Below, piece by piece: positions 45,801-55,069 of a stretch of DNA of 64,000 nt. The notes below the pieces were generated by a model. That model did not search any database and had not been told where the DNA came from. It saw only the letters and a program-made list of their open reading frames with translations. Origin of the DNA: Rhodovibrionaceae bacterium. GTDB taxonomy: Bacteria > Pseudomonadota > Alphaproteobacteria > Kiloniellales > DSM-21159. The stretch's first letter is position 1. Each line of letters starts with the position of its first letter. The stretch spans positions 79,272 through 143,271 of the forward strand of contig JANQMX010000050.1 in NCBI GenBank assembly GCA_028279885.1. The letters are read 5' to 3'. Made by a program: the position numbers and the translations under genes.

Positions 45801-46930
45801 CGGGGGGCTGGGTTCTCCGCTTTGTAGCCTTGCCCGTAGAGGAAGGTGAAGGCGCCGATGCGGATGCCACGCGTCACCGGAAGGGCCTCGTGCAACAGCG
45901 AGCAGGAGAAGATGAGCGCGCCGCCGGCCTCCGGCCGATAGACGTCTTCGCTGAATTCGGCGAACTTCACGCCGCCGCCCTCGTAGTCGTCGTTGAGGTT
46001 GATGGTCACGGCAAAGCGACGCTCGCGTGTGCGCTCCGTGATGTTGTCCCGGTGGGGGCGAAAGTAGTCGCCGCGCCCGGCGTCATAGGCACCGATGCAG
46101 ACGCGCTCCATCGCCCCGATGCGGAACTGGAAGGCTTGCAAAAGCTCAGGGGCCAGGCGGCTCTTGATGGTCTGCATCAAGAGCGGGTTGAAGCTGTCGT
46201 CGGCCACGTGGTCGAGGCGGCTCTTGAGCGAGTGATAGTGGGTGTTGGCGGGCTTGTTTTCGGCGCCCTCCGCGTAGGCGCGGCTCGGCATGGCGACCTG
46301 TCCCTCTTCGTGGCCGCCGCGCCAAGCGGCAATGGCGCGCTCGCGAAGGGCAGGGCCGAAGACGCGGGGGACAAGAAGCACCGGCGCCTGCCGGCTGATC
46401 GTCTGTCCTGCCGGTGTTGGTATTTGCCCGGCCAGAAAGGCCAGGGCGCGCTCGGCTTGGTCGCTGCCACCGGGGAAGGCGGCCAACACGCGCTGATTTC
46501 GGTCAAGCAGATAGGCCGTGCAGGGTTGTTCCGCCACGGCAATCCGCGCGCTCAACTCTAGCCCATAGGATGCGGCGACGGCACCGTCTTGATCCCAATA
46601 GAGCGGATAGGGAAGGGCGAGGTCCGCCTTCGTGGCCCGGATCGAGCCGAGGTCTTCGCGGCTGACTGCGATCGCTGCGGTGCCGGCGGCTTTCAACGCG
46701 TCGGCCTGCGCCGCCAGCCCCTGCAGCGCGGCCGTGGCCTCCGGGGACTGCCGTGAAGGATAAAACAGCAGCAGCATCATGTTGCCGATGAAGCGGTCGT
46801 AGAAACGCTCGACCCGCCCCTCCGCATTGCGCAGGGCGAAGTTGGGCCCGCGCTGACCGGGGTCGAGCAATGCCGGCGGCGCCAGCGGCCTTGGAGCGGC
46901 ACCTGTCGTTGCTAAGTCACCTGCCTTCAT
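45797..46930 (-). CDS. Redoxin-like/2OG-Fe(II) oxygenase fusion
   Basis: A 377-residue two-domain protein. Residues about 20-170 resemble an AhpC/TSA peroxiredoxin (PNFALRNAEGRVERF, LLLFYPSRQSPEAT, YPLYWDQDGAVAASYG), but the peroxidatic Cys position of the TPVC motif is Ala in SPEA. Residues about 185-375 are a prolyl-4-hydroxylase-type 2OG-Fe(II) domain: HxD in FRPHRDN (about 294/296), distal His in SCSLLHEALPV (about 348), Arg in GIRIGAF (about 358). The oxygenase should act; the redoxin part is likely regulatory or structural. Substrate unknown. Confidence 0.85.
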   Translation of the reverse strand: MKAGDLATTGAAPRPLAPPALLDPGQRGPNFALRNAEGRVERFYDRFIGNMMLLLFYPSRQSPEATAALQGLAAQADALKAAGTAAIAVSREDLGSIRATKADLALPYPLYWDQDGAVAASYGLELSARIAVAEQPCTAYLLDRNQRVLAAFPGGSDQAERALAFLAGQIPTPAGQTISRQAPVLLVPRVFGPALRERAIAAWRGGHEEGQVAMPSRAYAEGAENKPANTHYHSLKSRLDHVADDSFNPLLMQTIKSRLAPELLQAFQFRIGAMERVCIGAYDAGRGDYFRPHRDNITERTRERRFAVTINLNDDYEGGGVKFAEFSEDVYRPEAGGALIFSCSLLHEALPVTRGIRIGAFTFLYGQGYKAENPAPR

Positions 46931-47025
46931 CGAGGCACCTCTCTAGTGCGGACTTGCCGCTGCGGTGGGCATTATGCCCTTTCGGAGCTAAGAAAAAAGC
47001 GGAGCCGATACAGCTTGTCGTCGGG

Positions 47026-47577
47026 CTATCCGCTTCGTTCGGCGGCGAGCAGCTCTTGTGCTTCGGATAGGTCCTTTGCTGCCGCGTCTGGGAAAGCTTG
47101 GTGCAGCAGCCGGACCAAGTCGCCCTGCAAGGCCGGAGTCGATCGAGCGCCGGCCTCCTGCACATAGCCTGCCAAATTGCGCGCAGCGGCGACGAGGGGC
47201 GGAGCGTTGTCATGGGCCGTTGGAAAGGCTGCGAGCCAATCTTGCTGGCATTTCTCGGCGGCCAGCTCCAGCGTCTTGATTCGCTCCCTCAAGCTGCCGC
47301 TTTGCTCGGCGACGGCGTGCTTGCTGCCTTTCATCCAGCGTCTTGCATGACGTAGGCTTTCGACGACCTCCTGCCGCCAAGGGGCGGAAACGCGGCAGAC
47401 CTCTGCCAAGCTCACGCGCTGAAGGCTTCGGCCCTGGCTTCCCTGCCAAAGACAGTACAGCAGGAGATTGACGTCCAGTCCGCCCTCGTCCTGCAGGCGC
47501 AGGCAGAGCTCCGCCACTCCGTTGCAGGCATAGAGTTTTAGGGAGTACTGCCAAAACGGGTTGCTGCGGTCTTCCAA
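47026..47577 (-). CDS. TIGR02444 family protein
   Basis: A 183-residue soluble helical protein of TIGR02444, beginning NPFWQYSLKLYACNGVAELCL and QDEGGLDVNLLLYCLW (partly shown), which are the family signature. No function is known to me. It lies alone between the oxygenase and the YdcH-like gene with intergenic gaps of 95 and 143 bases. Confidence 0.88.
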   Translation of the reverse strand: MEDRSNPFWQYSLKLYACNGVAELCLRLQDEGGLDVNLLLYCLWQGSQGRSLQRVSLAEVCRVSAPWRQEVVESLRHARRWMKGSKHAVAEQSGSLRERIKTLELAAEKCQQDWLAAFPTAHDNAPPLVAAARNLAGYVQEAGARSTPALQGDLVRLLHQAFPDAAAKDLSEAQELLAAERSG

Positions 47578-47720
47578 GGCCAGTACTCGTCATTTTGCCG
47601 GCACGGCCGGCTTGGGCCCTTTAAATGCTACTCTTCGTGTGAAGAACCCAGTATACTTGGGGCATCCAAGAGTCGAATTGCTGTCTGCAGGGCGCACGCC
47701 CACTTAGTTGTGCCGCAAGA

Positions 47721-47939
47721 ATGAACATCACGCTTGACGAAGAGCAAACGGCTTTTCTGACCGAGAAGCTGAACCATTTACGCAGTGAACACCGGGATTT
47801 GGACGACGTCATCGGGCGTCTCAGCCAGGAAGTCCCTTTCGATGAGCTGCAGGTGCGCCGCCTGAAGAAGCGGAAGCTGGTTCTGAAAGATCAGATACTG
47901 AAGATCGAGAACCTGTTGATGCCGGATATCATCGCCTAA
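47721..47939 (+). CDS. YdcH family protein (DUF465)
   Basis: A 72-residue charged alpha-helical protein. The pattern ITLDEEQTAFLTEKLNHLRSEHRDLDD followed by LKKRKLVLKDQI (partly shown) is the YdcH/DUF465 antiparallel coiled-coil hairpin. Role unknown; abundant small proteins of this family occur in most proteobacteria. A TATACT element at about 47650 could be its -10 box. Confidence 0.88.
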   Translation: MNITLDEEQTAFLTEKLNHLRSEHRDLDDVIGRLSQEVPFDELQVRRLKKRKLVLKDQILKIENLLMPDIIA

Positions 47940-47972
47940 GCGGGCGCTGCTGCCGACTCGGTGGGCAGCGGG

Positions 47973-48689
47973 CTATCCGCCGCGCTTGTTGAGGTACATG
48001 GCCCGGTCGGCGGCGCTCAGCATATCGTCCACCTCTTCGCCGCCGGCAAAGCGGTGCAGGCCATAGGCGACGCTGACAGACAATTCGGCGCCTTCCCAGA
48101 TCACCGGCGTGGAGATGATGGCCTCGATCAGCTCCTGCGCCTTGTTCCGGGCCGTTTCCTCGTCCACCTGGGCCAGAATGACACCGAACTCGTCGCCGCC
48201 GAGCCGCCCGACAACATCGGATTCCCGGACATTCTCGATCAGCACCTCGGCAACATGGCGCAGCACCTCATCACCGGCGGCATGGCCGTGCGTGTCGTTG
48301 ACGGTCTTCATGCCGTCGACATCGAAGTACACGACAACGCCTGGAGCGTCGTAGCGCTCGGCGAAGGACATGAAACGGCCGAGCTCACGCACGAAGGCGC
48401 GGCGGTTGACGATAGGAAGCAGCGGGTCTTCGTCGGACAGACGCTCCAGGTAGGCGATGCGCTTTTTGGCCTGGTCGAGCTCCTCACGCATGCGCTGGAC
48501 TTCGTCCAGCAGGCGGGAGATGGCGTCTCTGACCCTTGGTGTGAGCTCGCTCTCAGGGATTCCGGCGACAGCCGTCGTGCTCGCCGGCCCCGTTGTGCCA
48601 TTCGGCGAGGCCGGTGCACGCGTCTTGGCGACGCCACTTGGTCCATAGGCGTTGGCGACGGGCCGCGATGTGGTGTTGCCGATTTTCAT
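47973..48689 (-). CDS. Diguanylate cyclase (GGDEF) with inhibitory site
   Basis: A 238-residue soluble cyclase producing cyclic di-GMP. A coiled helix (VQRMREELDQAKKRIAYLERL) leads into a GGDEF domain with the intact LGGDEFG signature and RESD five residues upstream, the RxxD inhibitory site for product feedback. It has no sensor domain beyond the N-terminal helix. The ATG at 48689 fits better than the GTG at 48767, which has no ribosome binding site. Cyclic di-GMP could affect the nearby Tad pilus, but the link is inference. Confidence 0.9.
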   Translation of the reverse strand: MKIGNTTSRPVANAYGPSGVAKTRAPASPNGTTGPASTTAVAGIPESELTPRVRDAISRLLDEVQRMREELDQAKKRIAYLERLSDEDPLLPIVNRRAFVRELGRFMSFAERYDAPGVVVYFDVDGMKTVNDTHGHAAGDEVLRHVAEVLIENVRESDVVGRLGGDEFGVILAQVDEETARNKAQELIEAIISTPVIWEGAELSVSVAYGLHRFAGGEEVDDMLSAADRAMYLNKRGG

Positions 48690-48912
48690 ATCAGGCCTGG
48701 CATTCCCGGTGAGATGCAGCTGCCCCAAACAATCCCGGTGGGCATCCACAGTCGCCGCGATTCGCACGTTAGCTGCGAATAGTTAAGCATTGGTTCCGCT
48801 AACCATTTGAACATACAACTCGATTTGACCCAAGAGCCGCGCTTGCTCGCAGCGCTGCGCCCCGGGATACTAGCCAAAAGCCTGCTCGGCTATTGTGGCA
48901 AATAGGGGCATC

Positions 48913-49407
48913 ATGGACCAAAGTGTATCACGGGTCGGCATTATAATGGGCAGTCAGTCGGATTGGCCGACAATGCAGGAGGCTGCAGAGGTCCTGAAGC
49001 AGCTCGGTGTTGCGCACGAAAGCCGCATCGTTTCTGCCCATCGCACGCCCGAGCGGCTGTATGATTATGCACGCTCGGCCAAATCGCGCGGCCTCTGGGT
49101 CATTATCGCCGGTGCGGGCGGCGCCGCCCATCTGCCTGGCATGGCGGCGGCTATGACAACCCTGCCGGTGCTGGGCGTGCCGGTTCAAAGCCGGGCGCTC
49201 AGCGGTCTCGACAGTTTGCTCTCCATTGTCCAGATGCCGGGTGGCGTTCCGGTGGGCACCTTGGCCATCGGCAGCGCGGGGGCCAAGAACGCCGGGCTTT
49301 TGGCCGCATCCATCGTCGCGCTCAAGGATGAAGCCACAGCAGAGGCTTTGACGGCCTACCGCGCGGCCCTGACCGATGCTGTTGCGGTGGAGCCGCAAGA
49401 GGTATGA
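48913..49407 (+). CDS. purE: N5-carboxyaminoimidazole ribonucleotide mutase
   Basis: A 164-residue class I PurE that converts N5-CAIR to CAIR in purine synthesis. The core [28 protein letters not shown], and [10 protein letters not shown] motifs are present. The ATG at 48913 has AGGGG 5 bases upstream. It ends with an ATGA overlap with purK, forming the standard purEK operon. Confidence 0.97.
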   Translation: MDQSVSRVGIIMGSQSDWPTMQEAAEVLKQLGVAHESRIVSAHRTPERLYDYARSAKSRGLWVIIAGAGGAAHLPGMAAAMTTLPVLGVPVQSRALSGLDSLLSIVQMPGGVPVGTLAIGSAGAKNAGLLAASIVALKDEATAEALTAYRAALTDAVAVEPQEV

Positions 49408-50513
49408 CCGCGATGCCGCAACCCCTGCCGCCCGGATCGGTCATCGGCATTCTCGGCGGCGGCCAGCTTGGCCGCATGACGGCCTTGGCGGCGGCGCAGC
49501 TGGGCTACCAAAGCCATATCTTCTGCCCTGAGCCCGACGCGCCGGCCCTGCAGGTTACGCCGCTTGCGACGGTTGCTGACTATCAAGACCGAGACGCCTT
49601 GGCGCGCTTTGCTGCGGCTGTCGATGTGATCACCTTCGAATTCGAGAACGTGCCCAGCGACAGCGCGGCCTTCCTCGCCGAGCAGCGCTTGGTGCGCCCC
49701 GACCCTGAAGTTCTGAGGATTTGCCGCAATAGGTTGAGGGAGAAAGACTTTTTGGCCTCGATCGGTGTCGAAACCACACGCTATGCCGAGGTGACGGGCA
49801 TCGACGGCCTGCGCCGTGAACTCCGCAACCTCGGTATTCCGGCTGTCCTCAAGACGGCTGAGCTTGGCTACGACGGCAAGGGGCAGGTTATGCTACGTAG
49901 CTCGGACGACGCCGTTGCGGCTTGGGACTCGGTGCGTGGCCACAATCCCGACTCTGTCGCCGTTCTGGAGGCCTTCGTCGACTTCCGAATGGAGATCTCT
50001 GTGGTGGTCGCCCGCGGCGTGCGAGAGCAGACCGCCTGCTACGTGCCGGTGGAAAACCAGCATCGCGGCCACATCCTCGACAGCACCATCGCGCCGGCGC
50101 GTATCTCCGACATTGCGGCCTCACGGGCCGAGGCGATCGCCCGGCATATCGCCGAGTCGCTGGATTTGATCGGCATCGTCGGCGTCGAGATGTTCCTGAC
50201 CGAGGAAGACCGTGTTCTGGTCAACGAGCTGGCACCGAGGCCGCACAATTCCGGTCATTGGACCATGGACGCCTGCCTCACCTCGCAGTTCGAGCAGTTC
50301 GTCAGGGCCGTCGTCGGCCTGCCGCTGGGCTCCCCTGAGCGTCATTCCGATGCGGTGATGACCAATCTGCTGGGCGCTGAAGCGAATGACTGGGAAGCGC
50401 TGCTGGGCGACCCTTTGGTCAAGCTGCATCTCTATGGCAAGCAGGAGGGCCGGCCGGGCCGCAAGATGGGCCACGTCACGCGGTTGGGCACGCGCAGCAG
50501 CCAGCTTGGTTAG
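49404..50513 (+). CDS. purK: 5-(carboxyamino)imidazole ribonucleotide synthase
   Basis: A 369-residue ATP-grasp enzyme forming N5-CAIR from AIR, bicarbonate and ATP. Seen are [12 protein letters not shown] near the start, the ATP-grasp [12 protein letters not shown] loop, [10 protein letters not shown], and [13 protein letters not shown]. It is coupled to purE by a 4-base ATGA overlap. Confidence 0.97.
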   Translation: MTAMPQPLPPGSVIGILGGGQLGRMTALAAAQLGYQSHIFCPEPDAPALQVTPLATVADYQDRDALARFAAAVDVITFEFENVPSDSAAFLAEQRLVRPDPEVLRICRNRLREKDFLASIGVETTRYAEVTGIDGLRRELRNLGIPAVLKTAELGYDGKGQVMLRSSDDAVAAWDSVRGHNPDSVAVLEAFVDFRMEISVVVARGVREQTACYVPVENQHRGHILDSTIAPARISDIAASRAEAIARHIAESLDLIGIVGVEMFLTEEDRVLVNELAPRPHNSGHWTMDACLTSQFEQFVRAVVGLPLGSPERHSDAVMTNLLGAEANDWEALLGDPLVKLHLYGKQEGRPGRKMGHVTRLGTRSSQLG

Positions 50514-50522
50514 CGTAGAGCT

Positions 50523-51182
50523 CTAGACTGAGCGCCGGCGCAGGGGGCGACGTCGGCCGAGACCGCCGCAGAGTTGGTCGGGCAGGTCCAGCAGCCGGTT
50601 GATGGAGGCGCCGAAGCGGAAGCCGATCTTCAAGGCTCCATCGATACGCCGCTCGAGAAAGGCCTTGCTGTCGGATTGCTCCTCCGACTGATCGTCGAGC
50701 CAGACCAGCAGCGTCGAGGAGTAGACCCCGACGAGCAAGGTGCGCTTGCTGTAGTAATTGTGGTCGGTAGCGCTGTCGCCCGCGGCCCACCAGATGGCGT
50801 CAGCCGTCCGCCAGAGAAGCTGCGTTCCGAGGGCCGCGTTCTGCGGCAGTGCGAGGAAGGAGAGGCCGCGGCGCACGGCCTCGCGGTGGGGCAGCAAGAG
50901 GTCGAGACGTGTTTGCACAGCCAAGGACACGCGCTCCCGCACCTTGAGGCTTTCGAGGTCTGCCTGTTCCAGCGCATCGAGCATGGCCCGGTCGGTCTCG
51001 CTGCTGAAGTACTCCAAGAGATCGCGGGCGCCGCGCGGAAAGGTGTTCTCGGCCTCGGCTTGGGACACATCGATATCGGCTGCGGCGCGGCGCAGGAGTA
51101 AGGGGCTCCAGCCATCGAAGACGGCATGGGTCAAAGCGGCTTCCAACAAGCGCCGACGCAGGTCCTCGAGATCATCGGGCAT
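50523..51182 (-). CDS. COQ9 family protein
   Basis: A 219-residue protein of the COQ9 family, lipid-binding TetR-like folds needed for ubiquinone biosynthesis, where COQ9 assists the COQ7 hydroxylase in mitochondria and alphaproteobacteria. The segments [20 protein letters not shown] and [28 protein letters not shown] (partly shown) are diagnostic. The ATG at 51182 has GAGGAGG 6 bases upstream and overlaps the end of def by 11 bases. Confidence 0.92.
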   Translation of the reverse strand: MPDDLEDLRRRLLEAALTHAVFDGWSPLLLRRAAADIDVSQAEAENTFPRGARDLLEYFSSETDRAMLDALEQADLESLKVRERVSLAVQTRLDLLLPHREAVRRGLSFLALPQNAALGTQLLWRTADAIWWAAGDSATDHNYYSKRTLLVGVYSSTLLVWLDDQSEEQSDSKAFLERRIDGALKIGFRFGASINRLLDLPDQLCGGLGRRRPLRRRSV

Positions 51183-51774
51183 GTTGGTCCTCCTCACTCT
51201 CCGCTTCTTCCGACTCGGCCAAGGTCCCACCGAGGGGAGCATAGTGATGCATTTCGCTGGTGAAGAGGAACTGTGACATATCGATCATACGCTGAGGATA
51301 GAGAATGCCGTCCAAATGGTCGCACTCGTGCTGGACCACGCGGGCATGGAAGCCCTCAGCCTTCCGCTCGAAACGCTGTCCGTCGAGGCCATAGGCGCTG
51401 TAGCGAATGGCGCGGTGCCGGGGCACGCGGCCCATCAGGCCCGGAACGGATAGACAGCCCTCCCAGCCAAGCTCGGTTTCGTCGCCAATCGGCTCGATCT
51501 CCGGATTGATCAGCACGGTCAGGGGGACGGCATCGGCGTCTTCGCCGTCTTCGCCGTCTTCGCGGCGACTACGCTCTGCACTGACCGTGAAGATGACCAC
51601 CCTCAAGGGAACATGGACCTGAGGGGCAGCGAGGCCGGTGCCCGGCGCATCCTCCATCGTCTCCAGCATGTCGGCGATCAGGCGGCGGATCTCCGGCGCC
51701 CTCGGGTCTGCGACCTCCTCCGCGCGTCGGCGCAGCACTGGGTGACCCATCTTGGCGATTTTCAGAATGGCCAT
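51172..51774 (-). CDS. def: Peptide deformylase
   Basis: A roughly 200-residue metalloenzyme that removes the N-formyl group from nascent proteins. Motifs: [17 protein letters not shown] with the metal cysteine, and QHECDHLDG with the HExxH-type histidines. An acidic insert ([10 protein letters not shown]) encoded by a 9-bp repeat lies between the first two motifs. The ATG at 51774 matches the [15 protein letters not shown] family start, although its ribosome binding site is weak. It overlaps the downstream COQ9 gene. Confidence 0.93.
   Translation of the reverse strand: MAILKIAKMGHPVLRRRAEEVADPRAPEIRRLIADMLETMEDAPGTGLAAPQVHVPLRVVIFTVSAERSRREDGEDGEDADAVPLTVLINPEIEPIGDETELGWEGCLSVPGLMGRVPRHRAIRYSAYGLDGQRFERKAEGFHARVVQHECDHLDGILYPQRMIDMSQFLFTSEMHHYAPLGGTLAESEEAESEEDQHAR
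51538..51564. repeat. Nine-base tandem repeat inside def
   Basis: Three copies of GTCTTCGCC (the last with one mismatch) encode repeated Gly-Glu-Asp in an acidic loop of the deformylase. Slippage there would change loop length in frame. Confidence 0.8.
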
Positions 51775-51934
51775 AACGAGGACTATGGTGCGTGCTAGCG
51801 ATACAATCCAGGTTTCTCCGGCCCACATTGCTTGGCGGTGAGAACCGCTGATCTGGGTCAAGGCACACCGCCTTCTATTTCCTTACTTTTTGTAGAGAAT
51901 GGCCTGACGGCAGAGTGGGTCCTAGGGAAACAGG

Positions 51935-52678
51935 ATGCCTGAAGAAGCGCGCGCGTTGAGCGACCGCCAGCTGAAGCGGCCGTCGCTCAGCGCTGTCGGC
52001 TTGACCAAAGTTTACCGAACCGGAGAGGTGGTCGTGCACGCGCTGCGCGGCATCGACATGACGCTCTACGAATCTGAGCTTGTCGTGCTGCTCGGACCCT
52101 CTGGAAGCGGCAAGTCCACACTGCTCAACATCCTGGGCGGGCTCGATCGGCCGACGGAGGGGCAGGTGTTCTTCGACGGTACGGAACTGACCGGCTTTAC
52201 CGAGTCGGCGTTGACACGCTTTCGCCGCGACCATGTCGGCTTCGTCTTTCAGTTCTACAACCTCATTCCCAGCCTGACGGCGCGGGAGAACGTTGCGCTG
52301 GTCACCGAGATCGCGCCGGCGCCGATGGCGGCGGAGGAGGCTTTGCGCCTGGTCGACTTGGGTAACCGCTTGGATCACTTTCCGGCCCAGCTTTCCGGCG
52401 GCGAGCAGCAGCGGGTTGCCATTGCCCGCGCGATCGCCAAACGGCCGCGCATCCTGCTGTGCGACGAGCCGACCGGTGCGCTCGACAGCAAGAGCGGTGT
52501 GCTTGTCCTGGAAGCGATTCAGCAGGTCAACGAAGAGCTTGGGACCACCACCGCGTTGATCACCCACAACGCGATCATTTCCGAAATGGCCGACCGTGTT
52601 TTCTGCTTCGCCGATGGGGCGCTATCGAAGGTGCGCACCAACGAAGAGAAACGCCGGGTTAGCGAGATTCATTGGTAG
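51935..52678 (+). CDS. ABC transporter ATP-binding protein (LolD/MacB-type)
   Basis: A 247-residue nucleotide-binding subunit with Walker [11 protein letters not shown] loop, signature LSGGEQQR, Walker [13 protein letters not shown] and switch His in LITHN. It is of the LolD/MacB type that partners with FtsX-like permeases. It heads a three-gene set with a permease 6 bases after it and a membrane adaptor 21 bases after that. Confidence 0.93.
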   Translation: MPEEARALSDRQLKRPSLSAVGLTKVYRTGEVVVHALRGIDMTLYESELVVLLGPSGSGKSTLLNILGGLDRPTEGQVFFDGTELTGFTESALTRFRRDHVGFVFQFYNLIPSLTARENVALVTEIAPAPMAAEEALRLVDLGNRLDHFPAQLSGGEQQRVAIARAIAKRPRILLCDEPTGALDSKSGVLVLEAIQQVNEELGTTTALITHNAIISEMADRVFCFADGALSKVRTNEEKRRVSEIHW

Positions 52679-52684
52679 GCTGTC

Positions 52685-55048
52685 GTGGCGCCACTCGACC
52701 GCAAACTCCTGCGTGATCTCTGGCGACTTCGTGGTCAGGTGATCGCCATCGCCTTTATCGTCGCCTCGGGCGTCGGCGTGCTGATCATGTCGCTCAGCTC
52801 CCACGAAGCCTTGGAGGAGACGGGCGCAGCCTACTATGAGCGTTATCGCTTCGCTCAGGTCTTCGCCGAGGTCAAACGTGCGCCTCTATCGTTGGAGGCG
52901 GCGATGGCGAGGCTGCCCGGCGTGCAGGTGGTGGAAACCCGCATCTCTCAATTCGCCGTGGTCGACATCGCCGGCTTCGAAGAACCGGTCATTGCCCGGC
53001 TGGTCTCGATCCCTGAACGCGGCCAGCCTCTGCTCAACCGCTTGGCTCTGCGCAGCGGCCGCTGGGTGGCGCCCGGCCGGGTCGATGAGATCATCGTCAG
53101 CGAACCCTTCGCCGAGGCGCACGGTCTAAAGCCGGGGGATACCCTGCAAGCGGTGCTCAAAGGCAACAAGCGGACCCTGACGATTGTCGGCACGGCGCTG
53201 TCGCCGGAGTTCGTCTACACCATCGGCCCCGGCGCCCTTATGCCCGACGATCTGCGCTTCGGCGTCTTCTGGATGGGACGCGACGCCTTGGAGGCGGCTT
53301 ACGACCTGGAAGATGCCTTCAACGACGTCGTTCTCTCTCTGCTGCGCGGCAGCGAACCCGCGCTTGTCATCGATCGGCTCGACCGGCTGCTCGAGACCTA
53401 CGGAGGCGTCGGCGCGTATGCCCGAAAGGACCAGGTCTCCAACTGGTTCCTGAGCAATGAACTGGAGCAGCTGCGCAGCATGTCTCGGATCCTGCCGACG
53501 GTCTTCCTGGCCGTCGCGGGCTTCCTCACCAACATGGTCCTGGCCCGCCTGATCGCCATCGAGCGTATCGAGATCGGCCTGCTCAAAGCCTTCGGCTACA
53601 GCAACGTCGCGATCGGCTGGCATTACTCCAAGATGGTCATGGTGATGGCCGGCCTTGGGATTCTGCTCGGCTGGGCGATCGGCTACCTCCTCGGTCAGAT
53701 CAATACCGAGATCTACGGCGACCAGTTCCGCTTTCCCTTCCTCCTCTACCGTCCGGGGCCGTCTTCTTTCGCGATCGGGGCGGTCGTTAGCTTGGCCGCC
53801 GCCTTGATCGGTGCGGCGGGCGCTGTGAAGAACGCCACTCGGCTGGCGCCGGCCGAGGCGATGCAGCCGCCGGCGCCGCCGAGTTTCAGCAAGGGAGCGC
53901 TGAGCGACAGCCGTGTCGGTCGTTTTCTCGATCAGCCGAGCCGGATGATCGCGCGGCAGCTTCTGCGCTGGCCGCTGCGGTCTTTCCTGACCGCGTCCGG
54001 TATCGCCATGGCCGTCGCCGTCCTGATTTCCTCGCTGCAGTGGTTCGATTCCATCGACGAGATGGCCGAGGTTCACTTCTTTCAAGCGCAGCGCCAAGAC
54101 GTCACCGTTGGCCTCGTCGATGCGGAGGACGGTAGCGTGATGCATGAGTTCGCTACGTTGCCCGGGGTGCAGTCTGTTGAAGCGCAGCGCATCGTCACGG
54201 TGAACCTTCGGTCCGGGCATAGGCTGCATCGCGGTTCGCTGAACGGGCTGCCGCCCGATGTACGCCTTCAGCCGATCTACGACGCAACCGGGCGCGAGTT
54301 ACCGGTGCCGCCGGGCGGCTTGGTGCTGGCCGAGAAGCTGGCGGAGAAGCTGGACGTGGTTCCGGGGGAGAGTGTCTGGGTCGAGGTGTTGGAAGGACGC
54401 CGGCCGCATGTCGAGGTGCCAGTGGTCGCACTTTTCGACACCTACCTCGGGATGCCGGCCTACATGGAACTCGCCGCGCTCAATCGTCTGCTGCTGGAGC
54501 CCGATCGGGTGGAGTTTCTCGATCTGCTGGTCGACGAAGCTCAGCAGGTCGAGCTGTTTGCGGAGCTCAAGGACTTGCCTGAAGTCGCCGCCGTGATGCT
54601 GCGCCGGGCGGCGGCCGACACCTTCCACGAGACGCTGGGGCGCACCCTTTTGATCTTCGTCTCCTTCTTCGCGGCTTTCGCCTGCATGCTGGCATTCGGT
54701 GTCGCCTACAACATGGCGCGGGTCGCGCTATCGGAGCGAGGACGGGAGCTGGCCACCCTTCGTGTCCTCGGGTTCTCCCGTTGGGAGATCTCCTATATCC
54801 TGCTGGGCGAGGTCGCGCTCACGGTGCTGATTGGCTTGCCTCTGGGCTGCCTCGCAGGCTTCGCCCTCGCATGGCTGATCACCAGCACCTTCGAAACGGA
54901 ACTCTACCGCGTTCCCTTCGTGATCGACGCGGACACCTACGGCCTTGCCATCGTGATCGTGCTGGTTTCGACGATCGTGTCGGGCCTGCTGGTGCGCGAC
55001 AGGCTCGACAATCTTGATTTGATCGCTGTCCTGAAGACGCGGGAGTAG
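52685..55048 (+). CDS. ABC transporter permease, double FtsX-type
   Basis: A 787-residue membrane protein with an N-terminal helix (VIAIAFIVASGVGVLIM), a periplasmic part, three helices around residues 275-390, a second copy of the arrangement (about 430-785) and a C-terminal helix trio. This is a MacB/LolCE-like permease duplicated in one chain. The likely work is extrusion of a hydrophobic substrate through the adaptor to the outer membrane. GTG start. Confidence 0.9.
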   Translation: MAPLDRKLLRDLWRLRGQVIAIAFIVASGVGVLIMSLSSHEALEETGAAYYERYRFAQVFAEVKRAPLSLEAAMARLPGVQVVETRISQFAVVDIAGFEEPVIARLVSIPERGQPLLNRLALRSGRWVAPGRVDEIIVSEPFAEAHGLKPGDTLQAVLKGNKRTLTIVGTALSPEFVYTIGPGALMPDDLRFGVFWMGRDALEAAYDLEDAFNDVVLSLLRGSEPALVIDRLDRLLETYGGVGAYARKDQVSNWFLSNELEQLRSMSRILPTVFLAVAGFLTNMVLARLIAIERIEIGLLKAFGYSNVAIGWHYSKMVMVMAGLGILLGWAIGYLLGQINTEIYGDQFRFPFLLYRPGPSSFAIGAVVSLAAALIGAAGAVKNATRLAPAEAMQPPAPPSFSKGALSDSRVGRFLDQPSRMIARQLLRWPLRSFLTASGIAMAVAVLISSLQWFDSIDEMAEVHFFQAQRQDVTVGLVDAEDGSVMHEFATLPGVQSVEAQRIVTVNLRSGHRLHRGSLNGLPPDVRLQPIYDATGRELPVPPGGLVLAEKLAEKLDVVPGESVWVEVLEGRRPHVEVPVVALFDTYLGMPAYMELAALNRLLLEPDRVEFLDLLVDEAQQVELFAELKDLPEVAAVMLRRAAADTFHETLGRTLLIFVSFFAAFACMLAFGVAYNMARVALSERGRELATLRVLGFSRWEISYILLGEVALTVLIGLPLGCLAGFALAWLITSTFETELYRVPFVIDADTYGLAIVIVLVSTIVSGLLVRDRLDNLDLIAVLKTRE

Positions 55049-55069
55049 AGACACGAGGATGATCGCCGC

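Noticed and set aside
53126..54229. 367-codon minus-strand open frame
   Set aside because: It is antisense to the FtsX-type permease; its His/Arg/Gln-rich translation is typical of GC-rich shadow frames.
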